A DNA stretch of 8,161 bases from Gaiellasilicea sp035575835 (lineage in GTDB: Bacteria > Actinomycetota > Thermoleophilia > Gaiellales > Gaiellaceae). Under the pieces are notes generated by a model, which saw only the letters and a list, made by a program, of their open reading frames with translations, did not search any database and was not told the origin of the DNA. Shown piece after piece: positions 1 through 5,177 of the stretch (positions are counted from its first letter, which is position 1; each line of letters starts with the position of its first letter). Made by a program: the position numbers and the translations under genes. Location of the stretch: assembly GCA_035575835.1 (NCBI GenBank), contig DATLXM010000157.1, positions 1 through 8,161 of the forward strand. Reading direction: 5' to 3'.

Positions 1-545
1 CCGAACTGCTCGCGCTGGGAGACGTATTCGATCCCGAGCTCGAGCGCCTTCTGGGAGACCCCGACGGCTTCGAGCGCGAGAGCGGCGAGCAGCCGCAGTC
101 GCACCGGCTCCCAGTCGCCGTCGATCTCGTCGCCGTCGGCCGAGGCCAGGCGCCCGAGCGGACGCGTCTCGTCGGTCGTCGCGAGTGACTCACCCGTCGC
201 GGGGACGGAGCGCATTCCGTCGGTGAGCACCCGGTCGACATGGAGGAGGTCGGGGACGAAGCCGTCGACCTCGACCGACCACTCCTGCTCGTCGACCTCG
301 GGGAGCGCGGGGAGGACGACGGCCGTCGTCAGGAAGGGGCCGGGATAGAGGGCGCGACCGGTCTCCTCGTAGAGGACCGCCTCGTCGAGGAAGGTGAGCC
401 CGCTGCCGCCGCGCTCCTCGGGCGCCGAGACCCCGAGCCAGCCGAGCTCCCGGAGCTGCGCCAGCGCTGCGTCCGGGTTCGCCTCGAGGAACGCGCGCGC
501 CTCGCGGCGCAGCTCCTCCTGCTCCTGGGTGAAGGCGAAGTCCAT
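1..545 (-). CDS. Acyl-CoA dehydrogenase, reduced beta-subunit type (partial, C-terminus off the left edge)
   Basis: This entry was translated by hand from the minus strand, because the frame is open at the window edge. The ATG at 545-543 opens 181 complete codons. Residues 1-70 (MDFAFTQEQEELRREARAFL, then LGWLGVSAPEERGGSG, EETGRALYPGPF) are the standard N-terminal helical domain of acyl-CoA dehydrogenases. Residues about 150-181 (ALEAVGVSQKALELGIEYVS, QREQF) are the start of the C-terminal helical domain, with the usual Arg-x-Gln-Phe FAD contact. Only about 70 residues lie between them, so the middle beta domain is shortened. The TEPxAGSD-type FAD motif is absent. This resembles the FadE28-type partner subunits of mycobacterial steroid-degrading dehydrogenases. 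The ATG overlaps the TAA stop of the preceding dehydrogenase gene (TAATG), which implies coupled translation and a shared complex. The family is certain; the partner-subunit role is inference and the substrate unknown. Confidence 0.88.
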   Translation of the reverse strand, partial: MDFAFTQEQEELRREARAFLEANPDAALAQLRELGWLGVSAPEERGGSGLTFLDEAVLYEETGRALYPGPFLTTAVVLPALPEVDEQEWSVEVDGFVPDLLHVDRVLTDGMRSVPATGESLATTDETRPLGRLASADGDEIDGDWEPVRLRLLAALALEAVGVSQKALELGIEYVSQREQF

Positions 546-1690
546 TACCTCGACCTCGGCAGCCCGAGCACTCGCTCGGCGATGATGTTGCGCAGGATCT
601 CGGAGGTGCCCGCCTCGATCGTGTTCCCGCGCGAGCGGAGCTGCTGGTGCTGCCAGTAGCCCCCCATCCCCGTGTCGTTCTCGCCGATCAGCTGCGCTTC
701 GGGGCCGAGCAGCTCGAGCGCGAGCTTCGTCACCCGCTGGTTCGCCTCCGACCACCAGAGCTTCGCGCCGGAGCCCTCGGGCCCGGGGATGCCGGTCTTC
801 ATCAGCGTCGTCAGCGAGCGGTAGTTCGTGTAGCGCACCGCCTGGAGGCCGATCCACTCGCGCGCGATCGCGTCGCGCTGCACCTCGGTGGCGCCGCGCT
901 CCTTCGCGAGCGTGAAGAGCTTCCGGATCTGCGACTCGAGGCCGGCAGTCAGGGCGAAGCCCAGCGTCCCGCGCTCGTGCAGGAGCGTCGTCATCGCGAC
1001 GCCCCAGCCGCCGCCGACCTCGCCGAGCACGTTCGAGGTCGGGACGCGGACATCGGTGAAGAAGATCTCGTTGAACTCGGCCTCGCCGGTGATCTGGCGG
1101 AGGGGGCGAACCTCGACGCCGGGCGAGCGCATGTCCACGATCAGGTAGGTCAGCCCCGCGTGCCGCTGCGACTCCGGGTCGCTGCGCGTGACGAGGATGC
1201 ACCAGTCGGCGATGTGCGCGAACGACGACCAGACCTTCTGGCCGTTGACGACGAAGTCGTCCCCGTCGAGGATCGCGGTCGTCCGGACCGCGGAGAGGTC
1301 GGAGCCGGCGTCCGGCTCGGAGAAGCCCTGGCACCAGATCTCCTCGGTCGAGAGGATCTTCTCGAGGCGCTCCTGCTTGTGCTCCTCGGTGCCGTGGGCG
1401 ATGATCGTCGGCCCGGCCATCCCGAGCCCGATCACGCCGAGGTGGGGCGGCGCCTCGGCGCGCGCCATCTCCTCGAGGAAGATCGCCTGGTGGCTGTAGG
1501 GCGCGCCGGCGCCGCCGTACTCCTTGGGCCAGGTGAGGCCCGCGTAGCCGGCCTCGTGCAGCTTCCGGCTCCAGTCGCGGCCGGCCTCCTCGAAGCGCCC
1601 GCGGCGGACCTCGTCGGTGAGGTTCTCGTCGACCCAGGAGCGGAGCTCCGCCCTGAACGCTGCCTCTTCCGGCGTGTCCCGCAGATCCAC
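545..1690 (-). CDS. Acyl-CoA dehydrogenase, full-length (probable alpha subunit of a heteromeric enzyme)
   Basis: This is a 381-residue FAD flavoenzyme that should introduce an alpha-beta double bond into an acyl-CoA. The N-terminal helical domain (about 1-115) carries GYAGLTWPKEYGGAGAP. The FAD/substrate motif GFSEPDAGSD is at 122-131, the second FAD loop KVWSSFAH at 152-159, and the C-terminal helical domain runs from about 230. At the position where medium-chain enzymes carry the catalytic Glu of the YEGT motif, this protein has Ala360 (sequence TIEAGTSEILR). Glu239 in LLHERGTLG sits where isovaleryl-CoA and long-chain dehydrogenases, and the ChsE4-type steroid enzymes, keep their base, so Glu239 is the likely catalytic base. 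The start is a GTG at 1690, with no Shine-Dalgarno but a TAGAGT hexamer six bases upstream. It lies 9 nt after the oxidase gene and overlaps the next dehydrogenase by one base. The substrate cannot be read from the sequence. Confidence 0.93.
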   Translation of the reverse strand: MDLRDTPEEAAFRAELRSWVDENLTDEVRRGRFEEAGRDWSRKLHEAGYAGLTWPKEYGGAGAPYSHQAIFLEEMARAEAPPHLGVIGLGMAGPTIIAHGTEEHKQERLEKILSTEEIWCQGFSEPDAGSDLSAVRTTAILDGDDFVVNGQKVWSSFAHIADWCILVTRSDPESQRHAGLTYLIVDMRSPGVEVRPLRQITGEAEFNEIFFTDVRVPTSNVLGEVGGGWGVAMTTLLHERGTLGFALTAGLESQIRKLFTLAKERGATEVQRDAIAREWIGLQAVRYTNYRSLTTLMKTGIPGPEGSGAKLWWSEANQRVTKLALELLGPEAQLIGENDTGMGGYWQHQQLRSRGNTIEAGTSEILRNIIAERVLGLPRSR

Positions 1691-1696
1691 GGCGAG

Positions 1697-1702
1697 ACTC
1701 TA
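1697..1702 (-). promoter_or_regulatory. Candidate -10 element for a leaderless transcript of the 381-aa dehydrogenase
   Basis: On the minus strand TAGAGT is followed by six bases (CTCGCC) and then the GTG start. This matches the actinobacterial TANNNT -10 spacing in which transcription begins at the start codon. The TAG of the upstream oxidase stop codon is the first half of the hexamer. The same 13-bp sequence recurs in front of the oxidase gene. I see no convincing -35. The gene may also be cotranscribed with the oxidase gene. Confidence 0.5.
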
Positions 1703-2863
1703 CGCGCTCGCGGGGGAGGCGACCATGGTCGAGTCGAGGTCGCCGACGCTGCGGCCACCCGAGAGCGCCAGCGTGATGTCGATCTCCGCCGCCAGCTGTC
1801 GGATCACGGCCTCCACGCCCGCCTGACCCCCGACCGCGAGCCCGTAGGCGTACGGCCGGCCGAGCAGGACGGCGTCGGCGCCGAGAGCGACCGCCTTGAG
1901 CACGTCGGAGCCGGTGCGGATCCCGCTGTCCATCAGCACCGTCGCCTCGGTGCCGACCGCGTCGCGCACCTCGACCAGCGCGTCGAGCGCCGCCACGGAC
2001 CCGTCGACCTGGCGGCCACCGTGGTTCGAGACGACGATCCCGTCGACGCCGTGCTCGAAGGCGATCCGTGCGTCCTCGCCGGTCAGCACGCCCTTGACGA
2101 GAATCGGCAGCTCGGTGCGCTCCCGCAGCCAGGCGAGGTCGGCCCAGGTCAGGCCCAGATTCGAGAAGACCGAGAGCGCGCGCACGGATGCGGTGAGGAC
2201 GTCGTCCTCGGGCGGCTGGTCGAGAGTGGCGCGGAAGACGGGGTCGCTGAAGAACTGCGCGAGGCCCTCGCCCTGGAGAAACGGGAGGTACCCGAGGCTG
2301 AGGTCGCGCGGGCGCCAGCCGAGCATCAATGTGTCGAGGGTGACGACGATCGCGGAGTAGCCGACCGCGCCGGCGCGGTCGACGATGCTGCCGACGAGCT
2401 CGCGATCGTTGAACCAGTAGAGCTGGTACCAGCGTGGGGTCTCGCCGAGCTCAGCGGCGACGTCCTCTAGCGATCTCGAGGCCGCGCTCGAGAGCACCAT
2501 CGGGACGCCGGTCGCGCGCGAGGCCCGCGCGACCGCGAGCTCGGCATCCGGGTGCGCGATCGAGAGGACACCGATCGGGGCGAGCAGGAACGGCACGGGT
2601 GAGCGCAGTCCGAGCACCTCCACGGACAGGTCGCGCTCGACGTTTCCCGTGAGCATCCGGGGCCTGAGGCGCCGGCGGTCGAAGGCGTCCGCGTTCGCGC
2701 GCATCGTCCGCTCGGAGCCGGCGCCGCCGGCGATGTAGCCGAACGGCCCAGGCTCGAGCTGCTCACGCGCTGCCTCCTCCCAGGCGGCGGCCGTGACCGG
2801 CCACTCGCTCCCGCCCGAGAGGTAGATCGCATTCTGGGCCTGGCTTCCGGAGTCGAGCGGCAC
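1700..2863 (-). CDS. FMN-dependent alpha-hydroxy-acid oxidase, lactate 2-monooxygenase type
   Basis: This is a 387-residue TIM-barrel flavoprotein of the L-lactate oxidase/glycolate oxidase family. Active-site residues are all present: Tyr43 (FGYIAGGAG), Gln147 and Tyr149 (YQLYW), Asp177 and Arg184 (TLDTLMLGWRPRDL), Lys257 (ILVKG), His281 and Arg284 (SNHGGRQ). FMN-phosphate motifs are DSGIRTGSD (312-320) and GRPYAYGLA (335-343). The GWRPRDL motif, the N-terminal NAIYLSGGSE segment, the APIG loop (Gly98) and the long loop ending in FLQGEGLAQFFSDP all match my memory of Mycobacterium lactate 2-monooxygenase, which turns L-lactate and O2 into acetate, CO2 and water. A different hydroxy acid, or an oxidase/dehydrogenase activity, is possible. 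The GTG at 2863 is chosen because conserved sequence begins just after it and a TAGAGT hexamer lies seven bases upstream. An earlier in-frame start at 2902 would run into the divergent gene. It leads the dehydrogenase pair, 9 nt away. Confidence 0.9.
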   Translation of the reverse strand: MPLDSGSQAQNAIYLSGGSEWPVTAAAWEEAAREQLEPGPFGYIAGGAGSERTMRANADAFDRRRLRPRMLTGNVERDLSVEVLGLRSPVPFLLAPIGVLSIAHPDAELAVARASRATGVPMVLSSAASRSLEDVAAELGETPRWYQLYWFNDRELVGSIVDRAGAVGYSAIVVTLDTLMLGWRPRDLSLGYLPFLQGEGLAQFFSDPVFRATLDQPPEDDVLTASVRALSVFSNLGLTWADLAWLRERTELPILVKGVLTGEDARIAFEHGVDGIVVSNHGGRQVDGSVAALDALVEVRDAVGTEATVLMDSGIRTGSDVLKAVALGADAVLLGRPYAYGLAVGGQAGVEAVIRQLAAEIDITLALSGGRSVGDLDSTMVASPASA

Positions 2864-2870
2864 GTGCGAG

Positions 2871-2876
2871 ACTCTA
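2871..2876 (-). promoter_or_regulatory. Candidate -10 element for a leaderless transcript of the oxidase gene
   Basis: The minus strand reads TAGAGT, seven bases, then the GTG at 2863. The 13 bases GCGAGACTCTACG (plus strand 2866-2878) are identical to those at 1692-1704, and both copies sit just in front of a GTG start on the minus strand. On the plus strand the overlapping hexamer GACTCT (2870-2875), which keeps the A2 and T6 of the -10 consensus, lies five bases before the divergent GTG at 2881. The site may therefore serve both directions. The plus-strand reading is weak. Confidence 0.5.
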
Positions 2877-2880
2877 CGAC

Positions 2881-4086
2881 GTGACCGAGCTCGCCATCGC
2901 ACCGGAGGTCAGCGAACGCCGTCTCCAGGTGCGCGCGTTCATGGAGGAGCACGTCTACCCGAACGAGGCGGCGCTCGACCGCGAGGACAACGCGGCCGAC
3001 GCGCTGATCGCGGAGCTTCGAGGCAAGGCGAAGGCGGCCGGGATCTGGGCCCCGCACCTGCCGCCGGAGGCCGGCGGGACGGGCTTCGGCTTCATCGAGT
3101 ACGCGCTCCTGAACGAGGAGATCGGCCGCTCGATGTGGGCGCAGCTCGTCTTCAACTGTCAGGCGCCGGACGCGGGGAACGGCGAGATCCTCCACACGTT
3201 CGGCACCCCCGAGCAGAAGGAGCAGTTTCTCCGCCCGCTCGTCGAGGGCACCGCACGCTCCTTCTTCTCGATGACCGAGCCGGACGTCTCCGGCGCCGAC
3301 CCGACCGCGCTCCAGACGCGGGCCGTCGCCGACGGCGATGAATGGGTGATCGACGGGCACAAGTGGTTCTCGTCCTCGGCCGAGGGAGCAGCGTTCGGGA
3401 TCGTGATGGCGGTCACCGACCCCGACGCGCCGCCCCATCGCCGGATGAGCCAGATCCTCGTCCCGGCCGAGACGCCCGGGGTCGAGGTGGTGCGGCCGAT
3501 CCCCGTCCTCGGCCACGCGGGCCACGGTTGGTCGACCCACTGCGAGGTGCGCTACACGAACGTGCGCGTCCCGCTCGAGAACGTGCTCGGCGAACCGGGC
3601 GACGGGTTCCGGATCGCGCAGAAGCGCCTGGGGCCCGGGCGGATCCACCACGTGATGCGCTGGCTCGGGCAGATGCAGCGCGCTTTCGAGCTGATGTGCA
3701 CCTACGCGCTCGAGCGCGAGGTCGGCGGCGGCCCGCTCGCCGAGAAGCAGACGATCCAGAACTGGATCGCCGACTCCGCTGCCGAAATCCAGGCCTGTCG
3801 CCTGATGACGCTCGATGCCGCCCGCAAGCTCGACGAGGGCGACGAAGCCCGGGTCGAGGTTTCACTGATCAAGTTCTTCGCCGCCCGCGTGCTCCACGAC
3901 GTGATCGATCGCGCGATTCAGACCCACGGCGCCCGCGGCCTCACCGACCTGAGCCCACTCGGCCAGATGTACATCAACGCCCGCGGTGCCCGGATCTACG
4001 ACGGCCCCGACGAGGTGCACCGGATGGTCGTCGCCCGCCGGATCCTGAAGACGTTCGCCGACGGTGACGTCTATCGCTTCGACTGA
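2881..4086 (+). CDS. Acyl-CoA dehydrogenase, ACAD10/ACAD11 type
   Basis: This 401-residue FAD-dependent acyl-CoA dehydrogenase has an N-terminal helical domain at about 1-125 (LPPEAGGTGFG at 60-70). The FAD motif SMTEPDVSGAD lies at 130-140, the beta domain with KWFSSSAEGA at 161-170, and the C-terminal helical domain from about 245. The signatures GRIHHVMR (253-260), QTHGARG (347-353) and YDGPDEVHR (373-381) are those of the ACAD10/ACAD11 branch. That branch carries Asp (here Asp374) where medium-chain enzymes have the catalytic Glu. In animals this domain is fused to an aminoglycoside-phosphotransferase-like kinase. Here it stands alone, and no such kinase is in the window. The GTG at 2881 gives the expected N-terminus; the ATG at 2941 would delete conserved helix. 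No Shine-Dalgarno is visible. It is divergent from the oxidase gene across 17 bp and ends convergent to the desaturase. A role in oxidising long-chain or modified acyl-CoA is inferred. Confidence 0.93.
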   Translation: MTELAIAPEVSERRLQVRAFMEEHVYPNEAALDREDNAADALIAELRGKAKAAGIWAPHLPPEAGGTGFGFIEYALLNEEIGRSMWAQLVFNCQAPDAGNGEILHTFGTPEQKEQFLRPLVEGTARSFFSMTEPDVSGADPTALQTRAVADGDEWVIDGHKWFSSSAEGAAFGIVMAVTDPDAPPHRRMSQILVPAETPGVEVVRPIPVLGHAGHGWSTHCEVRYTNVRVPLENVLGEPGDGFRIAQKRLGPGRIHHVMRWLGQMQRAFELMCTYALEREVGGGPLAEKQTIQNWIADSAAEIQACRLMTLDAARKLDEGDEARVEVSLIKFFAARVLHDVIDRAIQTHGARGLTDLSPLGQMYINARGARIYDGPDEVHRMVVARRILKTFADGDVYRFD

Positions 4087-4123
4087 TCGTTCCCGGCAGC
4101 CACGCGTAGCGTCGATTGCTCTT

Positions 4124-4139
4124 GGGCCGAGGGCGGCCC
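4124..4139 (+). terminator. Hairpin downstream of the ACAD11-type gene, candidate terminator
   Basis: GGGCCG and CGGCCC form a perfect 6-bp GC stem around the four-base loop AGGG, 37 nt after the stop of the 401-aa dehydrogenase. The stem is followed by CTTTAGGGTCTT, which is only a poor U-tract. It is therefore a plausible but weak intrinsic terminator for the plus strand. Confidence 0.45.
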
Positions 4140-4156
4140 CTTTAGGGTCTTCGCGC

Positions 4157-4186
4157 GTCGTGCGTCCGCGTGAGCGGATGCGCGAC
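4157..4186. terminator. Long hairpin between convergent genes, candidate terminator for the desaturase
   Basis: The arms 4157-4169 and 4174-4186 pair over 13 positions, with two G-U pairs on the plus strand, around a GTGA loop. The hairpin begins 5 nt past the desaturase stop codon on the minus strand. There is no U-run after it in either direction, so it would act as a U-less terminator or 3'-end stabiliser. Together with the hairpin at 4124-4139 it fills the 105-bp convergent gap. Confidence 0.45.
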
Positions 4187-4191
4187 CTGCG

Positions 4192-5115
4192 CTAGAGAGA
4201 CAGCCGTTTCCGCTGCAGCTCGACCGGGATCGTGTTCACCTTCCACACGAGGCCGAGGCGGCGGAGCAGCCGGATCACGAGGCCGCCGATGTCGAGCTCC
4301 CAGGGCCGGAGGCCGTGGAACGCGGACGACGGGAACGCGTGGTGGTTGTGATGCCAGGACTCGCCGAAAGAGATCCAGGAGAGCCACCAGACGTTCCGTG
4401 ACTCGTCCTTCACCTGGAAGCGGCGCGAGCCGACGAAGTGGCAGACCGAGTTGACCGACCACGTGATGTGGTGGAGCAGGAACACACGGATCAGGCCGCC
4501 CCAGAACATCGCCTGGAAGCCGGCGCCGAGGGTGCCGCCCCAGATCCAGCCGGCGATGAACGGGAGCACGAGGGAGGCGCCGACCCAGACCGGGAACAGG
4601 CGCGAGATCACGACCATCCCGCGGTCGGCGAGGAGGTCCTTTGCGTACTTCGTCCATTCCGCCCGGCCAACGTTGCGGAAGAGCCAGCCGACGTGCGCGT
4701 GCCAGAGCCCGGCGATCTTCCCGCGCAGCCCGGGCCCGAAGCCCGCGTGCGGAGAGTGCGGATCGCCTTCGCGGTCGGCGAAGTTGTGGTGCTTGCGGTG
4801 GTCGGAGACCCAGCGGATCACCGGCCCCTGCACGGCCATCGAGCCGAGCACGGCGAGCCCGTAGCGGATCGCCTTGTACGTCTCGTAGGAGCGGTGGGTG
4901 AAGAGGCGGTGGAAACCGATCGAGATTCCGAGCGTCGTCAGCGCGTAGCCGACCGCGAAGATGATCAGGTCGCGCCAGGTCACATAGCTCCCCCAGAAGA
5001 GGAAGATCGACGCGACGAAGGCGACGAAGGGGAGCGTGACGCCGAACAGGTTCGTGATCTTCTGGCCGCGGCTCATCGCGAGCGCGCCGTTGATCTCGGG
5101 GTTGATCTCGCTCAT
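4192..5115 (-). CDS. Membrane fatty acyl desaturase, delta-9 (stearoyl-CoA desaturase) type
   Basis: This is a 307-residue integral-membrane di-iron desaturase that should place a cis double bond in a saturated acyl chain (acyl-CoA or lipid-bound). The three histidine boxes are complete: HRLFTH at 69-74, HRKHH at 106-110, and HHNHH at 255-259. The extra metal-ligand region NSVCH (222-226) and LWHAHVGWLF (137-146) also match the stearoyl-CoA desaturase family. Hydrophobic segments lie at about 24-42, 48-67, 84-100, 166-191 and 198-218, the usual two-hairpin topology. The length fits bacterial family members. The ATG at 5115 is preceded by TACTCT eight bases upstream and no Shine-Dalgarno. It faces the livG gene across a 62-bp shared promoter region. 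No electron-donor reductase or ferredoxin gene is in the window. The delta-9 position is inferred from family resemblance; the family assignment is firm. Confidence 0.94.
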   Translation of the reverse strand: MSEINPEINGALAMSRGQKITNLFGVTLPFVAFVASIFLFWGSYVTWRDLIIFAVGYALTTLGISIGFHRLFTHRSYETYKAIRYGLAVLGSMAVQGPVIRWVSDHRKHHNFADREGDPHSPHAGFGPGLRGKIAGLWHAHVGWLFRNVGRAEWTKYAKDLLADRGMVVISRLFPVWVGASLVLPFIAGWIWGGTLGAGFQAMFWGGLIRVFLLHHITWSVNSVCHFVGSRRFQVKDESRNVWWLSWISFGESWHHNHHAFPSSAFHGLRPWELDIGGLVIRLLRRLGLVWKVNTIPVELQRKRLSL

Positions 5116-5149
5116 GACAGAGGAGAGTAGCGTCCTCGTTGCCTCTGTC
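5116..5149. repeat. Perfect 8-bp inverted repeat between divergent genes, candidate operator
   Basis: GACAGAGG at 5116-5123 and CCTCTGTC at 5142-5149 are exact reverse complements separated by 18 bp. The left arm abuts the desaturase ATG and lies at its presumed transcription start. The right arm overlaps the proposed -35 of livG. Placement over both promoters suggests a regulator binding site shared by the two transcripts. No regulator gene is in the window, so the protein is unknown. A chance repeat is possible. Confidence 0.45.
5124..5129 (-). promoter_or_regulatory. Candidate -10 element of the desaturase gene
   Basis: The minus strand reads TACTCT, then eight bases, then ATG. This fits a TANNNT -10 with transcription starting at or one or two bases before the start codon. 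A weak ACGACA (5146-5151 complement) lies 16 bases further upstream as a possible -35. Confidence 0.45.
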
Positions 5150-5167
5150 GTGCCGCGACCTTAAGGT
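5139..5167 (+). promoter_or_regulatory. Candidate sigma-70-type promoter of the liv operon
   Basis: TTGCCT (5139-5144) and TAAGGT (5162-5167) are separated by exactly 17 bp and lie ten bases before the livG ATG. The -35 matches TTGACA at four of six positions and the -10 matches the TANNNT form. Transcription would start around 5174, giving a leader of only a few bases. The -35 overlaps the right arm of the inverted repeat. Confidence 0.55.
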
Positions 5168-5177
5168 ACCCCGACGC

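Noticed and set aside
647..2470. A 607-codon open frame on the plus strand
   Set aside because: It lies opposite two strongly conserved minus-strand enzymes. Its product is Arg/Glu/Ala/Val-rich with no recognisable domain, as expected for an antisense shadow in GC-rich DNA.
2864..2902. Earlier start (2902) for the oxidase, adding an Arg-rich 13-residue N-terminus
   Set aside because: It would begin inside the divergent dehydrogenase gene. The added residues are not conserved, and the GTG at 2863 has a well-spaced TAGAGT.
2941..2943. ATG at 2941 as the start of the ACAD11-type gene
   Set aside because: It would remove about 20 residues of the first helix (ERRLQVRAF) that belong to the conserved domain. 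The GTG at 2881 fits better despite the missing ribosome site.
2467..3651. A 394-codon open frame on the minus strand
   Set aside because: It crosses the oxidase and the ACAD11-type gene out of frame, has no family features, and its composition is that of a shadow.
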